Assembly: GCA_945873105.1 (NCBI GenBank)
Contig: CAMCBW010000001.1
Coordinates: forward strand, 186,001 to 250,000
Direction of reading: 5' to 3'
Length of the DNA: 64,000 nt
DNA from: Tangfeifania diversioriginum
GTDB taxonomy: Bacteria > Bacteroidota > Bacteroidia > Bacteroidales > Prolixibacteraceae
Positions 34,612-44,341 of this stretch are shown here, one piece after another (within the stretch, counting starts at the first letter, position 1; each line of letters begins with the position of its first letter). The position numbers and the translations under genes are program-made. The notes beneath the pieces are model-generated. The model did not search any database. It was not told the origin of the DNA and worked only from the letters and a program-made list of their open reading frames with translations.

Positions 34612-35028
34612 ATGGGTTCTAGAAAAAAGCAAAGCGCTGAATTGCTCAACGAAGCAAATAAACAGAGATGTCAAGCTGTTTTGCGCGACTGTCCCACTTC
34701 GCCGCGTAAGATGCGCCTTGTTACCGATATGATTCGTGGAATGGCGGTAAATCGTGCACTCGACGTGTTGAAGTTCTCTTCCAAAGAGGCATCACGCAGA
34801 GTAGAAAAACTCCTTTTGTCGGCGGTTGCCAATTGGCAGGCAAAGAATGAAGGGGTTAGACTTGAAGAAAGCAACCTATACGTGCAGGAAGTTTTTGTGG
34901 ATTCGGCTCGCATGCTGAAACGTCTCCGTCCGGCTCCGCAAGGAAGAGGACACCGTATCAGAAAGCGTTCAAACCACGTGACTGTCCGTCTGGCAAGTAA
35001 AAATGTTGTAGAAGAAAATACGAAATAA
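34612..35028 (+). CDS. rplV: 50S ribosomal protein L22
   Basis: 138 aa. [18 protein letters not shown] near the start and the tunnel beta-hairpin region [20 protein letters not shown], with the macrolide-associated loop, are present. Slightly longer than the usual 110 aa owing to N- and C-terminal extensions. Four bases before rpsC. Confidence 0.97.
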   Translation: MGSRKKQSAELLNEANKQRCQAVLRDCPTSPRKMRLVTDMIRGMAVNRALDVLKFSSKEASRRVEKLLLSAVANWQAKNEGVRLEESNLYVQEVFVDSARMLKRLRPAPQGRGHRIRKRSNHVTVRLASKNVVEENTK

Positions 35029-35032
35029 TAAT

Positions 35033-35767
35033 ATGGGACAAAAAGTAAATCCGATTTCTAATAGGCTTGGAATCATCAGAGGATGGGATTCCAACTGGTT
35101 CGGAGGCAACAATTACGGTGATAAACTAATCGAGGATCACAAGATCAGGGCTTATCTGAATGCACGTCTTGCAAAGGCGAGTATTTCAAAGATAATCATT
35201 GAACGTACCTTGAAACTGATCACCATAACTGTTCAGACTTCCAGACCCGGTATTATTATAGGTAAAGGTGGTCAGGAAGTAGACAAACTCAAGGAGGAGT
35301 TGAAAAAGATCACCAAGAAGGAGGTTCAGATCAATATCTTTGAAATCAAACGTCCAGAACTGGATGCTCAGATTGTTGCCAACAACATCGCACGCCAGGT
35401 AGAAGGCAAGATTGCCTACCGCCGTGCTACGAAGATGGCCATCGCAGCAACCATGCGTATGGGTGCAGAGGGAATCAAAGTATTGTGCTCCGGTCGTTTA
35501 AACGGTGCTGAAATGGCCCGTTCAGAAATGTACAAAGAGGGAAGAACTCCTTTGCATACGTTAAGAGCTGATATAGACTACGCATTGGCTGAAGCTTTGA
35601 CCAAGACCGGCTTGATCGGTATCAAGGTTTGGATCTGCAGGGGTGAGATTTACGGCAAACGTGATCTTTCACCGAATGTAGGCCAGGCTCAGCAGACACG
35701 CAGCTCTAATGCCCGTCCAACTCCACCGGCTGGTGGCAAAGGCGGCTTCAGAAAACGTAAGAAGTAA
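35033..35767 (+). CDS. rpsC: 30S ribosomal protein S3
   Basis: 244 aa. KH domain with the GxxG loop in [14 protein letters not shown]; part of the mRNA entry helicase. N-terminus [20 protein letters not shown] and C-terminal basic tail [11 protein letters not shown]. Follows rplV by four bases. Confidence 0.98.
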   Translation: MGQKVNPISNRLGIIRGWDSNWFGGNNYGDKLIEDHKIRAYLNARLAKASISKIIIERTLKLITITVQTSRPGIIIGKGGQEVDKLKEELKKITKKEVQINIFEIKRPELDAQIVANNIARQVEGKIAYRRATKMAIAATMRMGAEGIKVLCSGRLNGAEMARSEMYKEGRTPLHTLRADIDYALAEALTKTGLIGIKVWICRGEIYGKRDLSPNVGQAQQTRSSNARPTPPAGGKGGFRKRKK

Positions 35768-35788
35768 CCATCGACAAAGCGAAACAAG

Positions 35789-36223
35789 ATGTTACAGCCA
35801 AAGAAAGTAAAATTTAGAAGAGTTCAGAAGGGCAAACTAAAAGGTAACGCACAACGCGGTAGCCAATTATCGTTTGGATCTTTTGCCATAAAAAGCTTGG
35901 AAACTGCATGGATCACCGGTCGCCAGATTGAGGCAGCCCGTGTTGCAGTAACGCGTCACATGCAGCGTCAAGGACAAATTTGGATCAGAATTTTTCCGGA
36001 TAAGCCAATTACCAAGAAGCCAGCCGAGGTTCGGATGGGTAAGGGGAAAGGTGCACCGGAGGGTTTTGTTGCAACAGTAACTCCCGGCCGCATACTAATC
36101 GAGATCGAAGGGGTTCCTTTTGATCTGGCTAAAGAGGCTCTGCGCCTGGGAGCACAGAAATTTCCAGTGAGTACTAAGTTTGTTGTACGACGCGATTTTG
36201 TAGAAACTTCAACCATTGAGTAA
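35789..36223 (+). CDS. rplP: 50S ribosomal protein L16
   Basis: 144 aa; [20 protein letters not shown] and [19 protein letters not shown] are typical. Organises the A site and contacts 5S rRNA. Overlaps rpmC by one base (TAATG). Confidence 0.98.
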   Translation: MLQPKKVKFRRVQKGKLKGNAQRGSQLSFGSFAIKSLETAWITGRQIEAARVAVTRHMQRQGQIWIRIFPDKPITKKPAEVRMGKGKGAPEGFVATVTPGRILIEIEGVPFDLAKEALRLGAQKFPVSTKFVVRRDFVETSTIE

Positions 36224-36420
36224 TGAAAACGTCAGAAATCAAAGAGCTTACAACAGCTGAAATCACGGAAAAAATAGTAAACGGGAACGAAGAGTTGGTA
36301 CGCATGCAGTTAAATCACAGCGTTAACCCTCTTGACAATCCGATGAAAATACGGTTCGCCCGCAAAAACATCGCTCGTCTGAATACCGAAATACGCAAAC
36401 GTCAAATCGAAAACAAATGA
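36223..36420 (+). CDS. rpmC: 50S ribosomal protein L29
   Basis: 65 aa, two-helix protein at the tunnel exit: [19 protein letters not shown] and [20 protein letters not shown]. It overlaps rplP by one base and rpsQ by four, so translation of the three is probably coupled. Confidence 0.97.
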   Translation: MKTSEIKELTTAEITEKIVNGNEELVRMQLNHSVNPLDNPMKIRFARKNIARLNTEIRKRQIENK

Positions 36421-36683
36421 TGACTATGGAAACCAGAAATCTTCGTAAAGAGCGTATCGGAGTGGTGGTCAGCAACAAAATGGAGAAAACCATTGTGGTT
36501 GCTGAGAAAGGAAAAGAGAAACACCCGATCTACGGTAAATTCGTGAACAGAACTACCAAGTTCTATGCCCACGATGAGAAGAACGAGTGCAGCATCGGCG
36601 ACACCGTCTTAATTATGGAAACCCGCCCTCTTTCCAAACAGAAAGGGTGGAGATTAGTTAAAATCTTAGAAAGAGCGAAGTAA
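36417..36683 (+). CDS. rpsQ: 30S ribosomal protein S17
   Basis: Up to 88 aa. Three ATGs occur within the first ten bases; 36426 ([10 protein letters not shown]) gives 85 aa, the usual length, while 36417 overlaps rpmC as ATGA. OB-fold protein with [20 protein letters not shown] and [20 protein letters not shown]. One base separates it from rplN. Confidence 0.96.
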   Translation: MMTMETRNLRKERIGVVVSNKMEKTIVVAEKGKEKHPIYGKFVNRTTKFYAHDEKNECSIGDTVLIMETRPLSKQKGWRLVKILERAK

Positions 36684-36684
36684 T

Positions 36685-37050
36685 ATGTTACAGCAAGAAT
36701 CACGTTGTACAGTCGCAGATAACAGTGGCGCTAAAACGGCTTTGGTCATCCGGGTTCTGGGTGGAACAAAGAAACGTTATGCCTCTGTTGGAGACAAAGT
36801 TGTCGTGACTGTTAAAACCGCACTGCCAGGCAGCGATACCAAAAAGGGATCGGTTTCAAAAGCGGTCGTTGTACGTACCTCCAAGGAAGTACGTCGCAGC
36901 GACGGTTCTTACATCCGTTTTGATGATAACGCCGTCGTGCTGCTTAATGCTGCTGGTGAGATGCGAGGAACACGTATTTTTGGGCCAGTTGCCCGGGAGT
37001 TGCGTGACAACTACATGAAAATTGTCTCTCTAGCACCTGAAGTACTTTAA
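36685..37050 (+). CDS. rplN: 50S ribosomal protein L14
   Basis: 121 aa; begins [20 protein letters not shown] and has [20 protein letters not shown] and GPVARELRD. Forms an inter-subunit bridge together with L19. Length and ends are standard. Confidence 0.98.
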   Translation: MLQQESRCTVADNSGAKTALVIRVLGGTKKRYASVGDKVVVTVKTALPGSDTKKGSVSKAVVVRTSKEVRRSDGSYIRFDDNAVVLLNAAGEMRGTRIFGPVARELRDNYMKIVSLAPEVL

Positions 37051-37063
37051 TATTAATCAGACC

Positions 37064-37387
37064 ATGCAGAAAAAATTACATGTAAAGAAAGGAGACACGG
37101 TCGTCGTAATCTCCGGCAATTCAAGAGGCTCCGAAGGGAAAGTACTTGAAGTGGTCAGAGAAAAGGATCGTGCTATCGTAGAAGGGGTTAACCTTGTATC
37201 TAAACATACAAAGCCCAACTCCAAGCACCCTCAGGGAGGAATCATCAAACAAGAGGCGTCTATTCACGTTTCAAATTTGATGCTGAAGGATCCTAAAACA
37301 GGGAAACCTACCCGAATCGGGCGCAAGCTCGATAAGAACGGGAAATTAGTAAGGTATTCAAAAAAATCAGGAGAGGAGATCAAGTAA
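37064..37387 (+). CDS. rplX: 50S ribosomal protein L24
   Basis: 107 aa with a KOW motif at the N-terminus ([20 protein letters not shown]) and [17 protein letters not shown]. Assembly initiator of the large subunit. Its stop shares a base with the rplE start. Confidence 0.97.
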   Translation: MQKKLHVKKGDTVVVISGNSRGSEGKVLEVVREKDRAIVEGVNLVSKHTKPNSKHPQGGIIKQEASIHVSNLMLKDPKTGKPTRIGRKLDKNGKLVRYSKKSGEEIK

Positions 37388-37944
37388 TGGGATACACACC
37401 TACTTTTAAGCAAAAATACAAGGAGGAGATTGTTCCGGCCTTACAGAAGGAGTTTAACTACAAATCTGTCATGCAGGTTCCTGTACTTGAGAAAATCATT
37501 ATCAACCAGGGTCTTGGTTCTGCCATCGCTGACAAAAAGATTATGGAAGTGGCCATCGAAGAGCTTACAGCCATCAGTGGACAGAAACCTGTATCTACCA
37601 TCTCCCGCAAGGACATTGCCAACTTCAAACTTCGTAAGAAAATGCCGATCGGTGTAAGGGTCACCCTGCGCAGCGACCGTATGTATGAATTTTTGGATCG
37701 TTTGGTCTCTATTGCGCTTCCCCGCATCCGCGACTTCAAAGGCATCGCCGATAAATTCGACGGTAGTGGCAACTACACACTCGGTGTTACCGAGCAGATT
37801 ATCTTTCCCGAAATTGTAATGGACAAGGTAACCAAAATGAACGGTTACAACATTACCTTCGTTACGACTGCAAAGAACGACGAAGAGGGATATGCACTAC
37901 TGAAAAGTTTTGGTTTACCGTTCAAGAACGCAAAAAAGAACTAA
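37387..37944 (+). CDS. rplE: 50S ribosomal protein L5
   Basis: 185 aa; binds 5S r[37 protein letters not shown] and the [11 protein letters not shown] motif are typical. One-base overlap with rplX, five bases before rpsN. Confidence 0.98.
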   Translation: MGYTPTFKQKYKEEIVPALQKEFNYKSVMQVPVLEKIIINQGLGSAIADKKIMEVAIEELTAISGQKPVSTISRKDIANFKLRKKMPIGVRVTLRSDRMYEFLDRLVSIALPRIRDFKGIADKFDGSGNYTLGVTEQIIFPEIVMDKVTKMNGYNITFVTTAKNDEEGYALLKSFGLPFKNAKKN

Positions 37945-37949
37945 AAGAT

Positions 37950-38219
37950 ATGGCTAAAGAATCAATGAAAGCCCGCGAAGTGAAGCGTGCGAAACTCGTT
38001 GAAAGGTTTGCAGAAAAACGCGCCAGATTGAAAGCGGAAGGTGATTACATCGGTATGAGCCTGCTGCCCAAGAATTCGGCAAAAATTCGCCTGCACAATC
38101 GTTGCAAACTGACCGGTCGTCCGAAAGGATACATGCGCCAGTTTGGTATTTCCAGAATTCAGTTCCGGGAAATGGCCTCCAGTGGCCTAATACCCGGAGT
38201 TAAAAAAGCAAGTTGGTAA
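37950..38219 (+). CDS. rpsN: 30S ribosomal protein S14 (long, zinc-free type)
   Basis: 89 aa, the long form without paired CxxC zinc motifs; only a single Cys is seen ([20 protein letters not shown]). The alternative short S14 has four zinc-binding cysteines in about 61 aa. Ends [11 protein letters not shown]. Confidence 0.98.
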   Translation: MAKESMKAREVKRAKLVERFAEKRARLKAEGDYIGMSLLPKNSAKIRLHNRCKLTGRPKGYMRQFGISRIQFREMASSGLIPGVKKASW

Positions 38220-38239
38220 TCGTTTAAATTATTGCAAAG

Positions 38240-38638
38240 ATGACAGATCCTATTGCAGATTACTTGACCCGACTCAGAAATGCTATCAAAGCAAAACATA
38301 AAGTCGTGGAAATCCCTGCGTCAAACATTAAAAAAGAGATTACCAGAATTCTGAAAGAAAAAGGGTATATACTCAATTACAAGTTCGACGAAGAAGTCAA
38401 CTACCAGGGAAGTATCAAAATTGCCTTGAAATACCATCCTGCTGATGGTACACCGGCAATCAAAAATCTAAAGCGCGTCTCTAAACCAGGACTTCGCCGC
38501 TACTGCGGAATTGAAGATGTACCAAGGGTATTGAACGGTTTGGGTATAGCAATCATCTCAACCTCCAAGGGTGTAATTACCGACAAAGAGGCAAAGGAGT
38601 TGAATGTAGGTGGTGAAATTATTTGTTACGTTTATTAA
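38240..38638 (+). CDS. rpsH: 30S ribosomal protein S8
   Basis: 132 aa; [20 protein letters not shown] and the C-terminal [20 protein letters not shown] are diagnostic. Central-domain 16S rRNA binder and, in E. coli, the spc operon repressor. Confidence 0.98.
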   Translation: MTDPIADYLTRLRNAIKAKHKVVEIPASNIKKEITRILKEKGYILNYKFDEEVNYQGSIKIALKYHPADGTPAIKNLKRVSKPGLRRYCGIEDVPRVLNGLGIAIISTSKGVITDKEAKELNVGGEIICYVY

Positions 38639-38641
38639 TAA

Positions 38642-38647
38642 AGGAGG
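38642..38647 (+). promoter_or_regulatory. Unusually strong Shine-Dalgarno before rplF
   Basis: AGGAGG (part of AAAGGAGGATT) lies six bases before the rplF ATG. Most genes in this window lack such a site, as usual in Bacteroidota, so this one stands out. Confidence 0.7.
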
Positions 38648-38653
38648 ATTATT

Positions 38654-39211
38654 ATGTCAAGGATTGGAAAACTTCCCATTGATTTACCCGCCGGAGTTAC
38701 ATTGAACGTAGACAGTGAAAATCTTGTCACCGTCAAAGGAGCGCTGGGTAGCTTAACTCAGAAAGTAGACAAAGAGATCGAAGTTGTGGTTGAAGGCAAT
38801 CAAATTTTGGTCAAACGTCCTACTGATCAGAAACGTCACCGTGCCATGCACGGCTTGTACCGCTCACTGCTGAACAATATGGTTCAGGGTGTATCGAAAG
38901 GTTATGAAGTGAAACTCGAATTGGTTGGTGTTGGTTACCGCGCTGAATCTCAGGAGCAGATCTTGGATCTTGTTCTTGGACACTCGCACCATACTTACCT
39001 GCAATTGCCGAAAGAGGTTACCGTAATAGCTGTTACTGAAAAACGCGCTAATCCGATTATTACACTGAAGTGTGCTGACAAGCAGCTGATCGGACATGTT
39101 GCCGCAAAAATCAGGTCATTCAGAATGCCGGAACCTTACAAAGGCAAGGGTGTTAAATTTGTTGGCGAAGTATTGCGTCGCAAAGCTGGTAAATCGGCTT
39201 CTAAAAAATAA
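38654..39211 (+). CDS. rplF: 50S ribosomal protein L6
   Basis: 185 aa; MSRIGKLPIDLPAGVTLNVD and the C-terminal RMPEPYKGKGVKFVGEVLRR motif, with family Y-K-G-KG, are present. Supports the GTPase-associated centre. Preceded by a textbook Shine-Dalgarno, rare here. Confidence 0.98.
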   Translation: MSRIGKLPIDLPAGVTLNVDSENLVTVKGALGSLTQKVDKEIEVVVEGNQILVKRPTDQKRHRAMHGLYRSLLNNMVQGVSKGYEVKLELVGVGYRAESQEQILDLVLGHSHHTYLQLPKEVTVIAVTEKRANPIITLKCADKQLIGHVAAKIRSFRMPEPYKGKGVKFVGEVLRRKAGKSASKK

Positions 39212-39224
39212 ATGATTTTTAGTT

Positions 39225-39581
39225 ATGGCTCTCACAAAAATTCAAAGAAGAGATAGAATTCGCATGAGAATCCGGAAAGTTGTTTCCGGTTCCTCAGAGG
39301 TTCCTCGCATGAGTATCTTTCGCAGCAACAAACAGATTTCTGTTCAGTTTGTTGACGATGTAGCGGGAAAAACCTTGTTGGCAGTTTCTTCATTAAACAA
39401 AGAAATCGCTTCTCAAGCCGGAACCAAAACTGAAATAGCTGCCCTTGTTGGGAAATTGGCTGCAGAAAAGGCACTTGCTGCCGGAATCACAGCCGCCAGT
39501 TTCGATCGTGGTGGCAACTTATATCATGGACGAGTTAAAGCAGTTGCTGAAGCTGCACGTGAAGGAGGTTTAAAAATATAA
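39225..39581 (+). CDS. rplR: 50S ribosomal protein L18
   Basis: 118 aa; R-rich N-terminus [20 protein letters not shown] followed by [18 protein letters not shown] and the C-terminal [20 protein letters not shown]. Binds 5S rRNA with L5. Five bases before rpsE. Confidence 0.98.
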   Translation: MALTKIQRRDRIRMRIRKVVSGSSEVPRMSIFRSNKQISVQFVDDVAGKTLLAVSSLNKEIASQAGTKTEIAALVGKLAAEKALAAGITAASFDRGGNLYHGRVKAVAEAAREGGLKI

Positions 39582-39586
39582 CCGTT

Positions 39587-40102
39587 ATGGCGAAAAATAT
39601 TAAAAAAGTAAAAACCAGCGATCTCGAGCTTAAGGACAGGTTAGTGGCAATCAACCGGGTCACCAAGGTCACCAAAGGAGGTAGAACTTTCAGCTTTTCG
39701 GCAATCGTCGTCGTAGGAAACGAAGATGGCATTGTTGGCTGGGGTCTTGGAAAAGCCAGTGAGGTTACTGCAGCCATCGCCAAAGGCGTGGATGCAGCCA
39801 AGAAAAATCTCGTAAAAGTTCCCATCATTCACGGAACAGTTCCACACGAACAAACCGCTAAATTTGGTGGTGCCAATGTATTGTTGAAACCTGCCTCTTC
39901 AGGTACCGGGGTAAAAGCCGGAGGTGCCATGCGCGCCGTACTTGAAAGTGTTGGGATCCATGATATCCTTGCCAAATCCAAAGGCTCATCCAATCCGCAC
40001 AACCTTGTAAAGGCTACTTTTGAAGCATTGATCGAACTGAGAGATGCTTATACCGTTGCCGAACATCGTGGAGTGGCCCTGGACAAAGTGTTTAACGGAT
40101 AA
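39587..40102 (+). CDS. rpsE: 30S ribosomal protein S5
   Basis: 171 aa; double-stranded-RNA-binding domain with [39 protein letters not shown] and the C-terminal [16 protein letters not shown]. With S3 and S4 it forms the mRNA entry pore. Confidence 0.98.
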   Translation: MAKNIKKVKTSDLELKDRLVAINRVTKVTKGGRTFSFSAIVVVGNEDGIVGWGLGKASEVTAAIAKGVDAAKKNLVKVPIIHGTVPHEQTAKFGGANVLLKPASSGTGVKAGGAMRAVLESVGIHDILAKSKGSSNPHNLVKATFEALIELRDAYTVAEHRGVALDKVFNG

Positions 40103-40116
40103 ATCTAAAGTAAATT

Positions 40117-40299
40117 ATGAAAATTCGTATTACACAGTTTAAGAGCAAGATTGGCGCATCCAAAGCTCAAAAGAAAATTATTGATGCGCTCGGACTACAC
40201 AAATTGAATCAACCAAAGATTCATGAGTCAACACCCGAGATTCTGGGAATGGTTAGAAAACTTCAACACTTGGTGAAAGTTGAAGAGGTTAACGAATAA
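40117..40299 (+). CDS. rpmD: 50S ribosomal protein L30
   Basis: 60 aa; MKIRITQFKSKIGASKAQKK and HESTPEILGMVRKLQHLVKV match the family. Small and non-essential in many bacteria, but present here in its usual place. Confidence 0.96.
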   Translation: MKIRITQFKSKIGASKAQKKIIDALGLHKLNQPKIHESTPEILGMVRKLQHLVKVEEVNE

Positions 40300-40312
40300 T
40301 ATTTCTTAAGAA

Positions 40313-40759
40313 ATGGAATTAAATAACTTAAAACCTGCTGCAGGTTCTGTCAAGAAAGAGAAACGGATTGGCCGCGGACAAGGTTCTGGCCATGGTGGTA
40401 CATCCACACGTGGTCACAAGGGAGCGAAATCCCGCTCAGGCTATTCCTCTAAAAAGGGATTTCAGGGCGGTCAAATGCCTTTGCAACGACTTGTACCGAA
40501 GTTTGGCTTCAAGAATATCAATCGTGTTGAATACAAGGCTATCAATCTCAGCACCCTGCAACAGCTTGCTGAAGAATTGGCCATTACAACCATGGATTTT
40601 CAAACATTTTTGGATGCTGGATTTGTCAGTAAAAATGACAGAGTCAAGATCCTGGCCAAAGGTGAATTGAAAAGCAAACTGGACGTAAAAGCGCACGCAT
40701 TCTCCAAAACAGCGAAAGAGGCCATTGAAAAATTGGAAGGTACTACTGAATTAATCTGA
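40313..40759 (+). CDS. rplO: 50S ribosomal protein L15
   Basis: 148 aa; glycine-rich N-terminus (RIGRGQGSGHGGTSTRGHKG) that threads into 23S rRNA, then GFQGGQMPLQRLVPKFGF. Immediately precedes secY with a five-base gap. Confidence 0.98.
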   Translation: MELNNLKPAAGSVKKEKRIGRGQGSGHGGTSTRGHKGAKSRSGYSSKKGFQGGQMPLQRLVPKFGFKNINRVEYKAINLSTLQQLAEELAITTMDFQTFLDAGFVSKNDRVKILAKGELKSKLDVKAHAFSKTAKEAIEKLEGTTELI

Positions 40760-40764
40760 TTCTG

Positions 40765-42108
40765 ATGAAAAAGTTGATCGAAACGCTTAAGAACATTTAT
40801 AAAATAGAGGATTTAAGGTCCCGATTGGGTGTGACACTGTTGTTCCTGATGGTTTACCGTTTCGGATCCTTTGTTATTTTACCCGGTATCGATCCAGATC
40901 CGGCTAATTTCGAAGCTTTACAAAGTCAGACATCCGATGGGATTCTTGGGCTGCTGAATATGTTCTCAGGAGGTGCTTTTTCCAATGCATCTATTTTTGC
41001 ATTGGGTATCATGCCCTACATCAGTGCTTCGATCGTTATCCAGTTGTTAGGTTTTGCGGTTCCTTACATTCAGCGTTTGCAGAAAGAGGGAGAATCCGGA
41101 AGAAGAAAAATCAACCAGATGACACGTTACCTGACTGTGGTGATCTTGGTCTTCCAGGGTTGGGCTTATTTGGCCAACCTGAGGTATCAACTACCTGAAC
41201 AGGCATTTTTGGTAGATCCTTTCACCTTCAATATCAGTGCAACCATTGTTCTCGCTGCTGGTTCCATGTTTATCATGTGGCTTGGAGAGCGAATCACGGA
41301 CAAAGGTATTGGCAATGGTATTTCCCTGATTATTATGATTGGTATTATCGCACGTCTGCCACAGTCACTTGCGCAGGAGTTTGTGAGCCGAATGGCAGAA
41401 CAAGGTCGCGGTTTTATCATGATGATCGTAGAGTTGGTTGTCTTCCTTTTGGTCATTGCCAGTACCATATTGTTGGTGCAGGGGACCCGGAAAGTTCCGG
41501 TACAATATGCCAAGAGAATTGTCGGCAATCGTCAGTATGGCGGTGTCCGTCAGTACATTCCTTTGAAAGTTAATGCGGCTGGGGTTATGCCGATCATTTT
41601 TGCCCAGGCAATCATGTTCATCCCTGCAACCATGGCTGGTCTCTTTTCATCAGAGACACTTGGTAACATGTTCGCATCATTTTCGGATTATACCGGTTTC
41701 TGGTACAATTTTGTAATGTTCCTGATGGTAATTGTCTTTACCTATTTCTATACCGCCATTACCATCAATCCCAACCAAATGGCTGAGGATATGAAGAAAA
41801 ATGGTGGATTTATTCCGGGTATCAAACCAGGAAAGAGAACGGCAGAGTACATCGACACCATCATGTCGAGGATCACCTTGCCTGGTTCGATCTTCCTTGG
41901 ATTGATCACCATCTTGCCTGCATTTGCCATGGTATTGGGCATCAATTCGCAGTTTGCGCACTTCTTTGGTGGCACCTCTTTGTTGATTTTGGTGGGAGTA
42001 ATTCTCGACACCTTGCAACAGATTGAGAGTCATCTTTTGATGCGTCACTACGATGGATTGCTTAAATCCGGACGGATCAAGGGTCGTACGGCCGGAGTGA
42101 ATATGTAA
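40765..42108 (+). CDS. secY: Protein translocase channel subunit SecY
   Basis: 447 aa, ten membrane helices; the pore of the Sec translocon. Family stretches: GLLNMFSGGAFSNASIFALG, IMPYISASIVIQLL, KGIGNGISLIIMIGII, YIPLKVNAAGVMPIIFA, GFIPGIKPGKRTAEYI, and the C-terminal HLLMRHYDGLLKSGRIKGR. The next gene is infA after 414 bases; adk and map, often next to secY, are missing. Confidence 0.98.
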   Translation: MKKLIETLKNIYKIEDLRSRLGVTLLFLMVYRFGSFVILPGIDPDPANFEALQSQTSDGILGLLNMFSGGAFSNASIFALGIMPYISASIVIQLLGFAVPYIQRLQKEGESGRRKINQMTRYLTVVILVFQGWAYLANLRYQLPEQAFLVDPFTFNISATIVLAAGSMFIMWLGERITDKGIGNGISLIIMIGIIARLPQSLAQEFVSRMAEQGRGFIMMIVELVVFLLVIASTILLVQGTRKVPVQYAKRIVGNRQYGGVRQYIPLKVNAAGVMPIIFAQAIMFIPATMAGLFSSETLGNMFASFSDYTGFWYNFVMFLMVIVFTYFYTAITINPNQMAEDMKKNGGFIPGIKPGKRTAEYIDTIMSRITLPGSIFLGLITILPAFAMVLGINSQFAHFFGGTSLLILVGVILDTLQQIESHLLMRHYDGLLKSGRIKGRTAGVNM

Positions 42109-42522
42109 GATTGGTTGGATCGTCCAACCATTTGTGGGGAGTATTTTTTATCCTGGCAAGTTAGCTGTACAGCATCATCATACATCGGAAGAAACCCTTC
42201 AGGGTTGTTAACCGGTACGTTCTAATCATTTTTCAGAAGTTTACCTGTTTCCAGAAAAGAGTGTTGGTTCTTTTTTTTCTTTTCAGTATCTTTGCCGACC
42301 TGAAAAAATTGATCACCTCCGTTTTTTTATGATTATTCTTCATCTTTTTACGAGTGGGGAATAAGCGCGGCAATGAAAAGACCACCCGAAAGGGTGTTGG
42401 AAGGGAAGAGGGAAGGGAGATACTTCGGGAACCTGTCAATTGATGGAATGAATAAGGTTGCTCTTCGGAGCAGTTTGGGTAATAGTTTGATTTTCAATAG
42501 TAATGCAGAAGTATTAGTTTCT
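42109..42522. other. secY-infA gap with hairpins and no map/adk gene
   Basis: 414 bases without a supported gene. A perfect hairpin GGTTGGA-TCG-TCCAACC lies at 42113-42129 right after secY, a weaker AACCC-TTCA-GGGTT follows near 42195-42208, and a good promoter lies at 42264-42294. The open frame running into infA from 42373 lacks family similarity before the infA ATG. No remnant of methionine aminopeptidase motifs was recognised. Confidence 0.65.
42264..42294 (+). promoter_or_regulatory. Internal promoter for infA-rpmJ-rpsM-rpsK-rpsD-rpoA-rplQ
   Basis: TTG at 42264-42266 and TATCTTTG at 42287-42294 with a 20-base spacer, a very good match to the TTG...TAnnTTTG Bacteroidota promoter. The implied infA leader is about 220 bases. 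Confidence 0.72.
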
Positions 42523-42744
42523 ATGTCAAAGCAATCATTTATTGAACAAGACGGAACAATTATTGAAGCATTGTCCAATGCAATGTTCCGGGTTGAATTA
42601 CAAAACGGTCATGTGATTACGGCCCATATATCGGGCAAGATGCGCATGCACTACATAAAAATTCTGCCTGGCGACAAAGTAAAGGTCGAAATGTCACCCT
42701 ATGACCTTAGTAAAGGAAGAATCTCTTTCAGATACAAAAATTAA
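42523..42744 (+). CDS. infA: Translation initiation factor IF-1
   Basis: 73 aa from ATG 42523 ([20 protein letters not shown]); the frame is open 50 codons further upstream but only this start gives the family length. OB fold with [40 protein letters not shown] and [12 protein letters not shown]. Binds the A site during initiation. Eleven bases before rpmJ. Confidence 0.97.
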   Translation: MSKQSFIEQDGTIIEALSNAMFRVELQNGHVITAHISGKMRMHYIKILPGDKVKVEMSPYDLSKGRISFRYKN

Positions 42745-42755
42745 AAAGTAGAAAA

Positions 42756-42872
42756 ATGAAAGTAAGGGCATCCATTAAGAAACGTAGTGCGGAGTGCAAG
42801 ATTGTAAGCCGTAAGGGACGTCTCTACGTGATAAACAAAAAAAACCCGAAGTTCAAACAACGTCAGGGTTAA
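42756..42872 (+). CDS. rpmJ: 50S ribosomal protein L36 (zinc-free type)
   Basis: 38 aa, too short for most gene lists. [20 protein letters not shown] and [18 protein letters not shown]. Zinc-type L36 has a C-C-C-H ligand set; here only Cys14 remains and the other three positions are Ser, Asn and Lys, so it should not bind zinc. Lies between infA and rpsM as usual. Confidence 0.96.
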   Translation: MKVRASIKKRSAECKIVSRKGRLYVINKKNPKFKQRQG

Positions 42873-42913
42873 AAATGTTAAATTTATAACGATTTTTTAA
42901 TCAATATAAGATT

Positions 42914-43291
42914 ATGGCTCGAATAGTTGGTGTAGACATACCAAATAACAAAAGAGGCGAAATCGCCTTGACTTATATTTTTGGAATTGGCCGCAGCCGC
43001 TCAGTTGAAATTCTGGAAAAGGCAGGTGTCGACAAGGACATCAAAGTCAATGAATGGAATGACGATCAATTTAGCGCAATTCGTAAGGTGATTACCGATG
43101 GTTTTAAAGTCGAGGGTGAACTGCGCTCTGAGAACCAGATGAGCATCAAGCGTTTGATGGACATCGGTTGTTATCGTGGAATTCGTCATCGTTTAGGCCT
43201 TCCAGTGCGTGGACAAAGTACCAAAAACAATGCCCGCACGCGTAAAGGTAAAAAGAAGACAGTTGCAAATAAGAAGAAAGCTACTAAATAA
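42914..43291 (+). CDS. rpsM: 30S ribosomal protein S13
   Basis: 125 aa; [29 protein letters not shown], and the basic end [20 protein letters not shown] are diagnostic. Forms head bridges to the large subunit and contacts P-site tRNA. 41 bases after rpmJ. Confidence 0.98.
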   Translation: MARIVGVDIPNNKRGEIALTYIFGIGRSRSVEILEKAGVDKDIKVNEWNDDQFSAIRKVITDGFKVEGELRSENQMSIKRLMDIGCYRGIRHRLGLPVRGQSTKNNARTRKGKKKTVANKKKATK

Positions 43292-43303
43292 GAATAAGTA
43301 GAG

Positions 43304-43693
43304 ATGGCAAAAAAGACTGGAATATCTAAGAAAAGAGTGGTCAATGTAGAGGCTGTCGGACAGGCTCACGTTACCTCTTCTTTTAATAATATTATCATTT
43401 CGATGACCAACAACAATGGGGAGGTGATCTCCTGGTCATCCGCCGGGAAAAAAGGCTTCCGTGGCTCAAAGAAAAATACTCCCTATGCGGCTCAAACTGC
43501 TTCTGAGGAGTGTGCAAAAACAGCTTTTGATCTTGGCTTACGCAAGGTGAAAGTTTATGTCAAGGGACCGGGGAACGGCCGCGAATCTGCTATTCGTGCT
43601 ATCGCTAATGTTGGTATCCAGGTGACTGAGATCGTCGATGTTACCCCAATGCCTCATAACGGTTGTCGTCCTCCCAAACGTCGTCGTGTCTAA
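43304..43693 (+). CDS. rpsK: 30S ribosomal protein S11
   Basis: 129 aa; [40 protein letters not shown] and the terminal [18 protein letters not shown]. Platform protein near the E site and Shine-Dalgarno helix. Confidence 0.98.
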   Translation: MAKKTGISKKRVVNVEAVGQAHVTSSFNNIIISMTNNNGEVISWSSAGKKGFRGSKKNTPYAAQTASEECAKTAFDLGLRKVKVYVKGPGNGRESAIRAIANVGIQVTEIVDVTPMPHNGCRPPKRRRV

Positions 43694-43718
43694 TCCAAAG
43701 TAAATTAAATTAAAAAAG

Positions 43719-44327
43719 ATGGCAAGATACATAGGTCCTAAATCAAAGATAGCTAGAAAGTTCGGTGAGCCAATTTATGGCCCGGACAAAGCATTTGAGC
43801 ATAAGAATTTTCCTCCGGGAATGCATGGCAACAGCAAACGCCGTAAAAAAGTATCAGAATATGGTACGCAGTTGAAAGAGAAACAAAAAGCGAAATACAT
43901 GTATGGCGTTTTGGAACGTCAGTTCCGCAATTTGTTCGAAAAAGCACATTCACACAAAGGGATCACCGGTACTGTACTTCTACAGTTGCTGGAGAGCCGT
44001 TTGGACAATGTAGTTTTCCGTTTGGGAATTTCCCCCAGCCGTGCAGGTGCACGTCAATTGGTATCTCACAAGCACATTACCGTCAATGGTGAAGTGGTGA
44101 ATATTCCCTCTTATACAGTTCGCCCCGGCGAGGTTGTTGCAGTTCGCGAGAAATCCAAATCATTGGTGGCTATCAATGATTCACTTTCTTCCCGCCGTCA
44201 CAGCAGTTTCTCCTGGTTGGAATGGAATGGAGAGTCTAAATCTGGTAAATTTTTGAATGTCCCCGAAAGAGAGGAAATTCCTGAAAATATCAAGGAACAA
44301 TTAATCGTCGAATTGTATTCGAAATAA
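43719..44327 (+). CDS. rpsD: 30S ribosomal protein S4 (zinc-free type)
   Basis: 202 aa. The N-terminus [20 protein letters not shown] lacks the cysteines found in zinc-type S4. S4 RNA-binding domain: [40 protein letters not shown]. Primary 16S rRNA binder, in E. coli the alpha-operon repressor. Sits before rpoA as in the classical alpha operon. Confidence 0.98.
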   Translation: MARYIGPKSKIARKFGEPIYGPDKAFEHKNFPPGMHGNSKRRKKVSEYGTQLKEKQKAKYMYGVLERQFRNLFEKAHSHKGITGTVLLQLLESRLDNVVFRLGISPSRAGARQLVSHKHITVNGEVVNIPSYTVRPGEVVAVREKSKSLVAINDSLSSRRHSSFSWLEWNGESKSGKFLNVPEREEIPENIKEQLIVELYSK

Positions 44328-44341
44328 TTAATATAAGGTTT

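Noticed and set aside
42113-42129. Perfect hairpin after secY as a rho-independent terminator.
   Set aside because: No T-run follows; kept only as a hairpin in the gap description.
42373-42522. Upstream extension of the infA frame (50 codons) as a possible longer IF-1 or leader gene.
   Set aside because: No similarity to IF-1; the ATG at 42523 gives exactly the family length.
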